Assembly (NCBI GenBank): GCA_039888615.1
Contig: JBDQQS010000009.1
Origin: Flavimaribacter sp039888615
GTDB lineage: Bacteria; Pseudomonadota; Alphaproteobacteria; Rhizobiales; Rhizobiaceae
Direction: 5' to 3' (one strand)
Length of the DNA: 64,000 nucleotides
Positions 26,181 to 35,042 of this stretch are shown here, one piece after another (the first letter of the stretch is position 1; each line of letters begins with the position of its first letter). The position numbers and the translations under genes are program-made. Below the pieces are notes generated by a model. That model was not told the DNA's origin, did not search any database, and saw only the letters and a program-made list of their open reading frames with translations.

Positions 26181-26762
26181 TCAAAACACGTAGCGGACTG
26201 CGACGAAGCCGCCAATCAGGATGATCATGAACAGCAGGAACAGCAGGCCGAGATATTTTTCGATAAAGGCCTGTATCGGCGCGCCGAAATGGTAGAGCAG
26301 AAAGGCGACCAGAAAAAAGCGCAGGCTCCTGCCAATGACGCTGACGATGACGAATGTCAGAAAATTCAGGCCGGTGAGGCCGGAGAAGATCGTCAGCACC
26401 TTGTAGGGAAACGGCGTGACTGCGGCAAACAGCACGCCCCAGCCGCCCCATGTGTTGTACCAGTCGGTGATCTCGGTGAAGGCGTCTTCCTTGCCGTAGA
26501 AATGCAGGATCGGCTCGCCGATCGCATCGAACAGGAACATGCCGATGGCGTAACCCAGCATGGCGCCGAGCACCGATGCGACGGTGCACAGCAGTGCGAT
26601 CCGCCACCAGGCCTGCCGATTGGCGATAACCATAGGCACGAGCAGGACATCGGGCGGAATCGGAAAGAACGAACTTTCCGCAAATGACACGCCGACGAGC
26701 CCGGCCTTCGCAAAGCGGGTTCGTGCAAGCGACATGGTCCAGTCGTAGAGGCGTCTGATCAT
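26181..26762 (-). CDS. YqaA/DedA-type membrane protein (SNARE-associated Golgi/VTT domain)
   Basis: 193 residues, about five membrane segments. The motif FAESSFFPIPPDVLLVPMVIANR (about residues 26-48) is the conserved re-entrant loop of the VTT/DedA superfamily in its YqaA branch, and FAAVTPFPYKVLTIFSGL is the second. These proteins are proposed lipid transporters or scramblases; the role of YqaA is not settled. It is followed by dsbB 10 nt on, likely in one transcript. Confidence 0.85.
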   Translation of the reverse strand: MIRRLYDWTMSLARTRFAKAGLVGVSFAESSFFPIPPDVLLVPMVIANRQAWWRIALLCTVASVLGAMLGYAIGMFLFDAIGEPILHFYGKEDAFTEITDWYNTWGGWGVLFAAVTPFPYKVLTIFSGLTGLNFLTFVIVSVIGRSLRFFLVAFLLYHFGAPIQAFIEKYLGLLFLLFMIILIGGFVAVRYVF

Positions 26763-26858
26763 CCGTGCGGGTTCCAGTGGACGGGGATGCTTTTATGATT
26801 AATCGGCGGCCCGGTAAACCGCCTTGCGCTCTTTGCAGGCGATCGCGGCAAAAGCAAG

Positions 26859-26886
26859 TTGACCAACCCTCGACGCTTCGTATATT
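26859..26886 (+). promoter_or_regulatory. Sigma70-type promoter of tRNA-Leu
   Basis: TTGACC (26859-26864) and TATATT (26881-26886) are separated by 16 nt, close to the housekeeping consensus. The mature tRNA begins 31 nt after the -10 box, a normal leader length. No other gene lies downstream on this strand before it. Confidence 0.65.
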
Positions 26887-26916
26887 GCGGCTCCGATATC
26901 AGCCGACAGGCACCAG

Positions 26917-27002
26917 GCGGGTGTGGCGGAACTGGTAGACGCGCCAGACTCAAAATCTGGTGTCCTTTGGACGTGTCGGTTCGAGTCCGACCACCCGCAC
27001 CA
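26917..27002 (+). tRNA. tRNA-Leu, anticodon CAA
   Basis: The 86-nt class II tRNA has a 7-bp acceptor stem (GCGGGTG with CACCCGC) and an encoded CCA end. The anticodon stem CCAGA/TCTGG closes the loop CTCAAAA, giving anticodon CAA, which reads UUG. The long variable arm (TGTCCTTTGGACG) and the T-loop GGTTCGAGTCC support leucine identity. No integrase or attachment-site duplication is seen beside it. Confidence 0.96.
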
Positions 27003-27059
27003 CTCCCTGCATGAACCGATGTTCAAGACGATTGCACTTCATTCTTTCGGTTAGCGCTT

Positions 27060-28847
27060 TCAGTTACGCGGTTCCTCCGGCTGGCCGAACACCCTGTTGA
27101 TCAGGCGCATCGCATAGGAGCGAATTCGACGCTCCGGCAAAGGCGAAAGGACAAGCCCGACCTCTTCGACCTCGCCTCTCTCCGACAGCGATCTTACGAC
27201 AAGATCGACGGGCCCAAGCGTCAATCTGTCGCCCGGGACCGGATGATCCTGGAACTCATGCATGATGAGTTCGCCGATGGCGCGGTCGGGGCTGGCTCCG
27301 AGCGTTATCCCGTATTCGTGCTCGATCTCGCTGACCGTCGCGCCGGCTTTCAGGGCGAAGTGGCCGTAAATCTCCGGATCGGTCATATCCGCGGGCCTGG
27401 CGTAAACCGCGTCAAGAAGACGCACCTGGCGCGGCGTGGCGAACAAGTAGACGCGGTCGTTCGGCTGGAGCGGTCCCGCCGCATGGACGGAGTGCGCCTG
27501 GCCGTCGCGCTGTATGAGCAGCGGACGCGCCCATCGCGGAACGCGACTGCCTTTTCCGATCGTGCTGTCGGGATGGATACGGTATCCCACGAGCTCGACA
27601 TCGGCCTTGCCCGGCAGGTCGAGTTCGATGCGGTCGACGAGACCCACTTGCGGTTGAGAGAGAAGGCGGAGGCGACGCGCCGCAAAGCTGATGGTCCAGC
27701 CCTGCGTCAGCAGCGAAACCAGCACGATGACGAAGACCACGTTGAAGAAGAACTGGCCGTCCGGCACGCCGCCGATGCCGGGTAGAATGGCGAGCAGGAT
27801 GGAAACGGCGCCGCGCAATCCCACCCAGCCGACGAAGGCGATTTCGCGCCACGAGAAGCGAAACGGCGCAAGGCAGATCCAGACCGCCAGCGGGCGGGCG
27901 ATCAGGATCAGAAAGGCGGCCGCCATCAGGCTCGGCGCCAGCACCGTCTCGAATTCCGAGGGTGTGGCGAGCAGACCGAGGGTCAGGAACATGCCGATCT
28001 GCGCCAGCCAGGTCATGCCGATCTGGAACCGGCGAATTCTGGCTTCGAAACGAACGCGCGCATTGCCGGCGACAAGTCCAGCGACGTAGGCGGCGAGGAA
28101 TCCGCTGCCGCCGACGAGCCCTGTCGCGGCGAAGAGGACCAGCGCGCCTGCGACCGCCGCAATCGGATAGAGACCCTGATCAAGATCGCGAAGCACGCGA
28201 AGCAGAAGCACGATCAGGCCCCCGCCGACGACGCCCAGCACCAGTCCCAGACCGATCTGCAGGCCGAAGGTGACGGCCAATGACGGGATCGCCAGCGTTT
28301 TCAGTCCGCCGGCGGCGGCAAGTTCGACGAGGACGGCCGTGAGGAAGATCGCCATCGGATCGTTTGCGCCCGATTCGATCTCGAGGGTGGAGCGGATTCG
28401 CTCGCGAATGGTGATGCCGCCGACGCGAAGCAGAAAGAACACGGCGGCGGCGTCGGTGGACGCGACGATGGCGCCGAGCAGCAATCCTTCGCTCCACTGC
28501 GCTCCGAAAATCACCTTGAATCCCGCGCCGACTATGAGAGTGGTCAGCACGACGCCTACGGTCGCCAGCGTCAGGGCAGGAGCCGCCGCCACACGATAGC
28601 TTCTCAGCGACGTTGAAAAGCCGCTGTCGAAGAGAATTATGGCAAGCGCCAGCGAGCCGATAAAATAGGCCGTGCTTCCGCTGTCGAACTCGATCCCGAG
28701 TATCCCGTCCTCTCCGGCGAGAAGGCCAATCGCAAGGAACACCAGCAGCAAGGGGGCGCCGATGCGCTGCGAGATCAGACTCGTGAGCGCACTGAGCGTG
28801 ATCAATGCGGCTCCGATCAGAATAGCGAGATTGATCTCATCGAACAT
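27060..28847 (-). CDS. Potassium/proton antiporter (NhaP2/CvrA type)
   Basis: 595 residues. The N-terminal 390 residues form a CPA1 sodium/proton-exchanger domain with about 12 helices, including the conserved SGANDPMAIFLT motif (ion-binding Asn-Asp) and VGLRGAVSILLAI. A TrkA_C (RCK-C) domain follows (about 400-490), then a CorC/HlyC-like C-terminal domain. This three-part layout fits NhaP2-type K+/H+ antiporters that vent K+ in exchange for protons. It is separate from the TrkH uptake gene in this window. Confidence 0.9.
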   Translation of the reverse strand: MFDEINLAILIGAALITLSALTSLISQRIGAPLLLVFLAIGLLAGEDGILGIEFDSGSTAYFIGSLALAIILFDSGFSTSLRSYRVAAAPALTLATVGVVLTTLIVGAGFKVIFGAQWSEGLLLGAIVASTDAAAVFFLLRVGGITIRERIRSTLEIESGANDPMAIFLTAVLVELAAAGGLKTLAIPSLAVTFGLQIGLGLVLGVVGGGLIVLLLRVLRDLDQGLYPIAAVAGALVLFAATGLVGGSGFLAAYVAGLVAGNARVRFEARIRRFQIGMTWLAQIGMFLTLGLLATPSEFETVLAPSLMAAAFLILIARPLAVWICLAPFRFSWREIAFVGWVGLRGAVSILLAILPGIGGVPDGQFFFNVVFVIVLVSLLTQGWTISFAARRLRLLSQPQVGLVDRIELDLPGKADVELVGYRIHPDSTIGKGSRVPRWARPLLIQRDGQAHSVHAAGPLQPNDRVYLFATPRQVRLLDAVYARPADMTDPEIYGHFALKAGATVSEIEHEYGITLGASPDRAIGELIMHEFQDHPVPGDRLTLGPVDLVVRSLSERGEVEEVGLVLSPLPERRIRSYAMRLINRVFGQPEEPRN

Positions 28848-28896
28848 GCGTTTGGAACTCCGGACTCCCTCTGTGCAGATACTTTCAACGGCGGAG

Positions 28897-28936
28897 AAAA
28901 CAACCGCCTGACCTGCGTTATTCTGACAGGCGGTTG
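28897..28936 (-). terminator. Hairpin with T-run on the minus strand
   Basis: CAACCGCCTG (28901-28910) pairs perfectly with CAGGCGGTTG (28927-28936). Read on the minus strand it is followed by TTTTC. It lies 150 nt beyond the stop of the twin-helix protein gene at 29087 and about 50 nt before the antiporter start, so it can end transcription arriving from that gene. Confidence 0.65.
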
Positions 28937-29086
28937 CAAAGGCGCGCCATTTAACCGGCTTGCCACAATCGCGTCACCCGGTTCGTCGACAGGATGTGCG
29001 AAACAGCACCGGAAAGAACGCGGTCTTGCCTGTCAGGCCAAACGGCATGGGGAAGCGCGCACGACCCCCGCCGATCCTGTTTGGCC

Positions 29087-29509
29087 TTACTTCCTCAACT
29101 CCTCGACAGCATCGCGGCGGACATGGAATATCCAGCTGTTCCTGCGACGTACGTCCTCGAAAACCTGCTGGTCCTCCTTTGCGAGTTCGATCAGCTTTTC
29201 GGCGTTTCCTTTCCTTGTCGCGAGAAAGATGATCGCTCCGACTATCAGCCCGATCATGAAATACCACCAGTCATCCAGGATGCTGGCAAGGACTGAGACC
29301 AGGACGACCAGAACGGAAACAATGGTCCAGATCGTGTCTGGCGAGGATGCGACGGGGCGCTGCAGCTTTGCGCGCAGGGCGTCCGACTGGACAAGGATAT
29401 CCGCTACGTCCGGCCGTATGCCGAGCTTCAATTTCCCGGACTTCAGAAGTTCCATCGCCCTCTCGTAGGAGAAATCAAGGTCACTGTCGCTGATATATGG
29501 CACGGGCAT
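29087..29509 (-). CDS. Hypothetical protein with two membrane helices
   Basis: 140 residues. A charged N-terminal part (ISDSDLDFSYERAMELLKSGKLKLGIRPDVADILVQ) is followed by two adjoining helices (about 62-80 and 86-98) and a charged, Arg-rich tail. I do not recognise the family. AAGGAA directly precedes the ATG; a GTG two codons on is better spaced from it and may be the real start. A hairpin terminator lies 150 nt downstream. Confidence 0.6.
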   Translation of the reverse strand: MPVPYISDSDLDFSYERAMELLKSGKLKLGIRPDVADILVQSDALRAKLQRPVASSPDTIWTIVSVLVVLVSVLASILDDWWYFMIGLIVGAIIFLATRKGNAEKLIELAKEDQQVFEDVRRRNSWIFHVRRDAVEELRK

Positions 29510-29848
29510 TTCCTTTTAGAGTTCCGGATGCCGAATCTTCCGATCGCAAATTTATAGTCTCTTCGCGAAAGCTGTTTTGGGAGCAAAAAATATTTTTAAG
29601 TCGGCGCACAAGTTATGAAAACCGAAAGTAAAAAAGAAATTGCATACGGGACGTGTCATTTTGAAAGCCGACCTGTGCATGAAGGCGACTTCGACCGGGC
29701 TGCGCAGCGGGTTCACGTGGCCATTGCCGCAAACGCCGTGCGTTGCTAGATACTGCGTCAAGACAACGGGGAAGGCTACTGCGTTGACCGGGTTTGGCTT
29801 GGCCGGGCCATGACAGTCCTCTTTTCCCATGAGGATCGTGCTGTCGCC

Positions 29849-31492
29849 ATGCTTCTTGAAAACAGTGACTACGTCACACTGATCGAAGGTTTTCGCTGGG
29901 ACATCCCCGAGCGTTTCAATATCGGCGCAGCGGTGTGCGATGTCTGGGCGGAGCGCGATCCTGACCGGGTGTGCCTCTACTATTACCGGCCGGACGGTCC
30001 GCCCGACAGGCTGACCTACGGCGCGATGAAGCGGCGGTCCGACGCGGTGGCCGCGGGACTTGCGGCAAGGGGCGTTCGCGCCGGCGACCGGGTGGCGCTG
30101 CTTCTGCCGCAGCGCTTTGAGACCGCGATCGCCCATATCGCGATCTACAAGCTCGGCGCGATCGCCGTGCCGCTTGCCTCGCTCTTCGGAACAGAGGCGC
30201 TGCAATACCGGTTGGCGAGCGCCGGCGCGAAGGCGGTGATCACAGACCGGGCCGGCTTCGAGAAAATCACCGAAATCCGCGATACGCTTGATGCGCTCGA
30301 CATTGTCGTGTCGGTGGACGGCTGCGACGGCGCCGTGGACTATGCGGACCTTGCCAACGCGGAAAACGGCGGGTTTCTTGCTGTCGACACGCGCGCCGAC
30401 GACCCGGCGCTGATGATCTTCACGTCCGGCACCACCGGCCCCCCGAAAGGCGCGCTGCACGGGCACCGGGTGCTTCTCGGCCATCTGCCGGGCGTGCAGT
30501 TTCCCCATGAATTCCTCCCGCAGCCGGGAGACCGGTTCTGGACGCCGGCCGACTGGGCCTGGGCGGGCGGACTGTTGAACGTGCTTTTGCCGTCGCTCTA
30601 TTTCGGCGTACCGGTCGTCGCCTCCCGGGCGCAGAAATTCGATCCGGCGACGGCGTATCGCATCATGGAAGAGATGGAGGTTCGCAACGCCTTCATCCCG
30701 CCGACGGCCCTGCGCATGTTGAGAACCGTCGAAAAGCCGCGGGAAAGATTCGATCTGAAGCTGCGGACCATCGGCTCGGGTGGGGAATCGCTCGGCCGCG
30801 AAACCTTCGAATGGGCGAAGGCGGAGCTCGGCATCGTGATCAACGAGTTCTACGGCCAGACGGAATGCAATCTGGTTTTGTCGTCTTGCGCGGCGATCGG
30901 GGTGAGCCGCATTGGCGCAATCGGCAAGCCTGTGCCGGGCCACCGCGTGGCGATCGTCGACGAGGAAGGCAATCGGGCGCCGCCCGGAACGCCGGGGCAG
31001 ATTGCGGTGATGCGTCCCGATCCGGTGATGTTCCTGGAATACTGGAACAACCCCCAGGCCACGGCCGCCAAATTCATCGGCGACTGGATGCTGACGGGAG
31101 ACCAGGGGATTGCGGACGAGGACGGCTATATCGCGTTTTTCGGTCGCGACGACGACGTCATCACCTCGGCCGGCTACCGGATCGGCCCCGGCGAAATCGA
31201 GGACTGCCTGACCGGGCACCCGGCGGTGGCGCTGGCGGCGGCCGTGGGCAAGCCCGATCCGGTGCGCACCGAGATCGTCAAGGCCTATATCGTGCTGAAG
31301 CCGGGATTTCGGGAAAGCCACGCGCTTGCCGGCGAAATCCAGGACTGGGTGAAGATGCGGCTCTCGGCGCATGAATATCCGCGCGAGGTGGAATTCGTGG
31401 ACGCGATGCCGCTGACGACGACCGGCAAGGTCGTGCGGCGGGAGTTGAGAGACCGGGCGCAGAGGGAAACGCGCAGCTTCGATCCGCGATAG
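29849..31492 (+). CDS. Acyl-CoA synthetase (AMP-forming, medium-chain/ACSM-like)
   Basis: 547 residues from the chosen start. The AMP/phosphate loop is FTSGTTGPPKGALHGHR (about residues 191-207), the adenine motif is NEFYGQTECN, the hinge motif is MLTGDQGIADEDGYIAFFGRDDDVI, and the catalytic lysine is in TTTGKVVRR. It activates a carboxylic acid as acyl-AMP then acyl-CoA; the opening RWDIPERFNIG resembles the ACSM/aromatic-acid branch. I prefer this ATG because MLLENSDYVTLIEGFRWDIP matches the family start; one at 29810 adds 13 residues. The opposite strand is open over the whole gene. Confidence 0.88.
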   Translation: MLLENSDYVTLIEGFRWDIPERFNIGAAVCDVWAERDPDRVCLYYYRPDGPPDRLTYGAMKRRSDAVAAGLAARGVRAGDRVALLLPQRFETAIAHIAIYKLGAIAVPLASLFGTEALQYRLASAGAKAVITDRAGFEKITEIRDTLDALDIVVSVDGCDGAVDYADLANAENGGFLAVDTRADDPALMIFTSGTTGPPKGALHGHRVLLGHLPGVQFPHEFLPQPGDRFWTPADWAWAGGLLNVLLPSLYFGVPVVASRAQKFDPATAYRIMEEMEVRNAFIPPTALRMLRTVEKPRERFDLKLRTIGSGGESLGRETFEWAKAELGIVINEFYGQTECNLVLSSCAAIGVSRIGAIGKPVPGHRVAIVDEEGNRAPPGTPGQIAVMRPDPVMFLEYWNNPQATAAKFIGDWMLTGDQGIADEDGYIAFFGRDDDVITSAGYRIGPGEIEDCLTGHPAVALAAAVGKPDPVRTEIVKAYIVLKPGFRESHALAGEIQDWVKMRLSAHEYPREVEFVDAMPLTTTGKVVRRELRDRAQRETRSFDPR

Positions 31493-32212
31493 GGGCGGCG
31501 GCTGGCCCCGACAGGGCGGCCGGCAAGCCGTCTGAGAGGCGCTGAAGCCGCGCTTGCGGTCGGGCGTGAGTGGCGCGGACGCGAATTTCGCCGTTTCTTC
31601 AGACGAAATCTGGCTTTGTTTCGGGAATTCGGGATTTTGCGGGTCGTCCGGTGCGTCCGGCGGCGGGGATTCGGCTTCCACGGGGCAATCAATCCAGGCC
31701 TTGAACGCCTTTTTCCGCCGGGCGCGGGCTTCGTTGCGATAGCGCCTCAGCAGACGGCCGGGATCTTCCAGGCGGCGCGCGGCGCGCGGATCGACGAGCG
31801 CGGTGATGAGGCGCATTACGCGGCGGTCTTCCATGCGCGTGAGGGATTCGCCCGCGAGCGCCCGCTTCATCAGCTCCGCGTCGTCGCAATGGTCCGGGTA
31901 CGGCGCGGCCAGGTTCACGCCGGTTTCAAAGTCTCTGAGCGCGCGTTCGCAGGATTCAAGCCTGGCTTCGGCTTCCGCCAGCGCCAGGGCGCGGAAGCTG
32001 CGCTCGTCGCAGGGGATGAAATCGGCAAGCGTCAGGTCGGGCCGGCCGAGAATGATGCGGAGCCACAGGCCGACGCGCGCCTTGTCAGGCTTCGCGGTCG
32101 CGCCGTGCCGGCGGGCGTTGCCGGAAACGATGGCCTTGCCGGCTGGTGTTCTGGGGCCTGTGCTCTTGGCAGAGTTCGCCCGGTTGCGGCGGGCGATGTG
32201 ATCCGCCGTCAT
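31493..32212 (-). CDS. KSTGPRTPAGKA-motif hypothetical protein without an own stop codon
   Basis: From ATG 32210-32212 the frame gives MTADHIARRNRANSAKSTGP, RTPAGKAIVSGNARRHGATA and then a charged helical part ending near SAPLTPDRKRG at about residue 220. The NRANxxKSTGPRTPxGKA motif recurs in uncharacterised bacterial proteins often found near mobile or variable DNA. No stop occurs before the end of the convergent acyl-CoA synthetase gene at 31492: the frame runs on to 29552, entirely antisense to that gene. I give only the non-overlapping part. Either the stop was lost by a frameshift or the real end is masked. Confidence 0.5.
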
Positions 32213-32392
32213 TGCATGGCCGGATCGAAGGCTTGCGACAGAGTCTGCAGGCTGGACGCCACGGCGATACCTCATACGGATGGGGGCTGGTTTCATAACA
32301 CGGATAGCGGGAAAATGCAAGGTTGTTCGTGTTTTGTTCTTAGTCTGTGTATCGAATCTTCGCGTGATTGACTGATAATTGAAACCGTACAT

Positions 32393-33454
32393 ATGGTTCG
32401 AACTCTGACCTTGGAGATGGTTTATGCGGGCAACGAGACAATTTCTGGAGCACTCAAATTGATGTCGAAGCGTACAATAGACATACGCCGCGAGGCGGCA
32501 GGGCAGATGCAGGTGGGTACGCTTGAGGAAGGCTCCATAACTGGCTTAGTCGAGTTTGGCGATCGCTTTCTAATCGTCAAAGAAAAGGCCGTTTATGAGT
32601 TTATTATGGCTGACAAGATTGACCCTGATCGCAACAATGAGAGAATTCCCAACTCTCAGCAACGTATCTTCAAAGTCGGATCGAATGACCCCGTAATAGG
32701 GCACACGCTTTTAACTGCCGACACTCTATTCAATCCTAAGTTTTTGCCTGACACGTTTGATCGCGAGAAAGCAATGGATGCTGCCTTGCGGCTCACGAAT
32801 GACTTAGTAGCTATGCGGGATGAGCAGCGGAAGCTACTGAAAGAGATAGAAATAGATGTTGCTGATGCCGCTACAAAGCCTTTCAACTCTGGCTTTGCAA
32901 TTCCCGCAATAATGGATTTGGAACCGCGCTGCAAAACTGTTGTACAACGTGCAGATCATATTACTATTGCCGTGCTCGACATTGCTAGGCTGTTTTTCGG
33001 TTCACAGATAACGCACGCCGATTCGTTGTCGAAGTTTGCCGAATCGGAATTTGAAGAAGAAGACCAATTCCGTATTTTCAGCGAACAGGCTGTTCCGTTG
33101 CTCCGACTAATTCGGGAGTCACGCAATGCAGTCGAGCATCACAAGCCAGCTAAGCGAGCTGTATTCGCAAATTTCCAAATGAATTCTGAGGGAAAACTTG
33201 TGCGACCTCAGTTTGAATTGATTCATCCGCAATTCCCCCAACCAACAACCGACCTTGTCGAGTTTTTCGGATATTTGATTGAGGAGTTGTCAACATTGTT
33301 TGAGACATTTGTCGCCTTGTGTTGCGGCTACTACGCACAGTTCGACAAATTTATCATTGCAGTTGTCAGCCAAGACAAAGCTCGACGTCGCAGTCCACAC
33401 GTCCGATACTCTTATGCGTTGGCAATTAATGGTGAGTGGGCACCTCTGAGTTGA
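32393..33454 (+). CDS. HEPN-like protein of unknown function in a low-GC island
   Basis: 353 residues, visibly richer in A and T than its neighbours (codons such as AAA, TTT, ATT are common), which suggests recent transfer. The N-terminal ~110 residues look like a beta-rich domain; the rest is mostly helical. Residues 240-250 read IRESRNAVEHH, giving R244-N245-x3-H249, the form of the catalytic motif of HEPN ribonucleases. I infer a HEPN-type RNase on this motif and the helical context alone. The start could also be M24 (MSKRTIDIRR). It converges with a DUF2971 gene 71 nt away. Confidence 0.55.
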   Translation: MVRTLTLEMVYAGNETISGALKLMSKRTIDIRREAAGQMQVGTLEEGSITGLVEFGDRFLIVKEKAVYEFIMADKIDPDRNNERIPNSQQRIFKVGSNDPVIGHTLLTADTLFNPKFLPDTFDREKAMDAALRLTNDLVAMRDEQRKLLKEIEIDVADAATKPFNSGFAIPAIMDLEPRCKTVVQRADHITIAVLDIARLFFGSQITHADSLSKFAESEFEEEDQFRIFSEQAVPLLRLIRESRNAVEHHKPAKRAVFANFQMNSEGKLVRPQFELIHPQFPQPTTDLVEFFGYLIEELSTLFETFVALCCGYYAQFDKFIIAVVSQDKARRRSPHVRYSYALAINGEWAPLS

Positions 33455-33525
33455 TCAATTTTTTACATTAGCAGCATTTGACCCGCGCTGCGAAACTCCC
33501 TCCTGACTTCACATGCATTCCGTAT

Positions 33526-34185
33526 CTACCAGAGAGCACTATCTTTCTGTCGCACAATCTCGAACCGCTGAAATGCCAATCGAGACTGGAAGATTTCCAC
33601 TTTCTTGTTGGCAATTTCTGCTCTCACCTCAGAGACTGTAATTTTAGAACTTGGCCCCACGATCACTTCTTTGAGTTGCATTGAACTAGAGAAAGGGTGA
33701 AAGACGATTTTATTTATTGAAACTTGTCCTGAAAACGTAACCAATAATCGGACCTCTTCTTCATAGCTCCAGTGGATGAATTTCGTAGCAAAAAGATCGA
33801 TCATCTGATCTTCTCCGACATATGCGAAGAAGTTTTCAGGGGTTAAATTTGGATAAAGCCTTTCGGAGACGTACCGCACATCGACGAAGATACTAGGATC
33901 AACATCGAAACCATAGGCGACACCCGTATGGTTCTTGGCATAGTGCGACCACATTACAGGATTTCGCCAGGTTCTACAAAAACAAAGTAACCCGTGCTGT
34001 TTGTCCATATCTGCGAGCCAAGTTCGGAACTGGCGCCGTATTGTCTTGTTCCTTTGGCTGAAGGATGCCAATTCGTATGGATCGTTGCACAGGGAGAATC
34101 TAGAAACTTTCAGATGCTTCTTACGCAGATTGTCTAATGCGTACTCTGGCGGTGTGAAGTAGTATACTCGCTTCATAGGTTTCAT
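33526..34185 (-). CDS. DUF2971 family protein
   Basis: 219 residues from the ATG with GGAGG 6 nt upstream. The motif LLCFCRTWRNPVMWSHYAKNH, followed by TGVAYGFDVD, and the later YEEEVRLLV segment are the hallmarks of DUF2971, a family of unknown biochemistry found patchily in bacteria, often in variable islands. The N-terminal VYYFTPPEYALDNLRKKHLKVSRFSLCNDPYE also fits. Base composition is low in GC like the convergent HEPN-like gene, so both may have arrived together. Confidence 0.75.
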   Translation of the reverse strand: MKPMKRVYYFTPPEYALDNLRKKHLKVSRFSLCNDPYELASFSQRNKTIRRQFRTWLADMDKQHGLLCFCRTWRNPVMWSHYAKNHTGVAYGFDVDPSIFVDVRYVSERLYPNLTPENFFAYVGEDQMIDLFATKFIHWSYEEEVRLLVTFSGQVSINKIVFHPFSSSMQLKEVIVGPSSKITVSEVRAEIANKKVEIFQSRLAFQRFEIVRQKDSALW

Positions 34186-34420
34186 CATTGCCCTCCACCC
34201 ACTGAACTGCCATGGAACAAGCAATAGCAATTTCCTGAGTGACGCAGACAAATTATGTCCGCAATTGGGTTATCGCAGACAAGATCCCATCCGAATCCCG
34301 CCCATCTCTGGCTGCGCCTCGGCATGTACACTGGTGATTGAAACATTCATAAAGCAAGAAAGCAAAGCGCTATCAGGTGCGCGCCGCCCGCGCATTTCTT
34401 ATGCGGTCAGGAGTTGAGCC

Positions 34421-34768
34421 ATGAACAATGTGATGTCTTACAAGGGGTATTCCGCCCGCGTCGAATATGATGACGAAGACGGTATTTTGTTCGCCCGGAT
34501 CGCTGGCATTCGCGATGGCGTCGGGTTTCACGCCAACAGCGTCGAGGAATTGCGGACGGCGTTTCGTGACGCGGTGGACGATTACATCGACACATGCGCA
34601 AAGGTCGGCAAGGAACCGCAGAAACCCTATTCGGGCAAGATGATGTTTCGCGTGGACCCGGAAGTTCACCGCAAGGCGTCGCTGGCGGCGGAAATCTCCG
34701 GAAAGAGCCTCAATCAATGGGCCGAAGAGACGCTCGCCAAGGCGGCGGATTTACCCAATTCAGAGTAG
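34421..34768 (+). CDS. HicB-like antitoxin without a visible HicA partner
   Basis: 115 residues. The N-terminal half is a HicB partial-RNase-H fold (YSARVEYDDEDGILFARIAGIRDGVGFHANSVEELRTAFRDAVDDYIDTC), and the C-terminal part is a ribbon-helix-helix DNA-binding domain (MMFRVDPEVHRKASLAAEISGKSLNQWAEETL). CAGGAG lies 7 nt before the ATG. HicA toxins are usually encoded directly upstream, but 34186-34420 shows no such frame, and the DUF2971 gene occupies the place. It is either an orphan regulator or what is left of a TA pair. Confidence 0.85.
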   Translation: MNNVMSYKGYSARVEYDDEDGILFARIAGIRDGVGFHANSVEELRTAFRDAVDDYIDTCAKVGKEPQKPYSGKMMFRVDPEVHRKASLAAEISGKSLNQWAEETLAKAADLPNSE

Positions 34769-34791
34769 GGAGCACCTGCCTTTCTCCTTCC

Positions 34792-34843
34792 GCGCCGCGG
34801 ACGCGGCGCCGCTGGATTGCGGGTCAGGCCCGCAATGAGGGCA
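34792..34843 (+). repeat. REP-like element type A, copy 1
   Basis: Two consecutive palindromes: GCGCCGCG-GA-CGCGGCGC (34792-34809) and ATTGCGGG-TCAGG-CCCGCAAT (34816-34836), followed by GAGGGCA. It matches copy 2 at 35635-35686 in 51 of 52 positions, in the same orientation. The pair flanks the toxin-antitoxin module at 35.0-35.5 kb. Confidence 0.85.
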
Positions 34844-34920
34844 GGGGGGAGGGTCCGTTGAAAACAGCAAGGCCATAGGCGAGGCGGATGTTGTATCGGA
34901 CAGCCTCTCTTCGCCACTTC

Positions 34921-34941
34921 ATACCGCACTTGACGCGGTAT
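34921..34941 (+). repeat. REP-like element type D/E, degenerate copy
   Basis: ATACCGC and GCGGTAT face each other across a loop containing CTTGA. It shares that loop and the stem layout with the element at 50984-51004, with one mismatched pair, so it looks like a decayed copy of the same family. Confidence 0.5.
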
Positions 34942-35042
34942 TCCGCGCCGGGGTTCAGCAGATGACAGCGCGCGTGGACGCATCTTCCGCGCCGCGCATC
35001 GAGTGCGTGTCATCAGGGCAGGCTTGCGACCAGGATCGTCTC

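Noticed and set aside
26917..27002. tRNA-Leu as an integration site
   Set aside because: No integrase, no repeat of the tRNA 3' end nearby, and the genes after it are core genes with normal composition.
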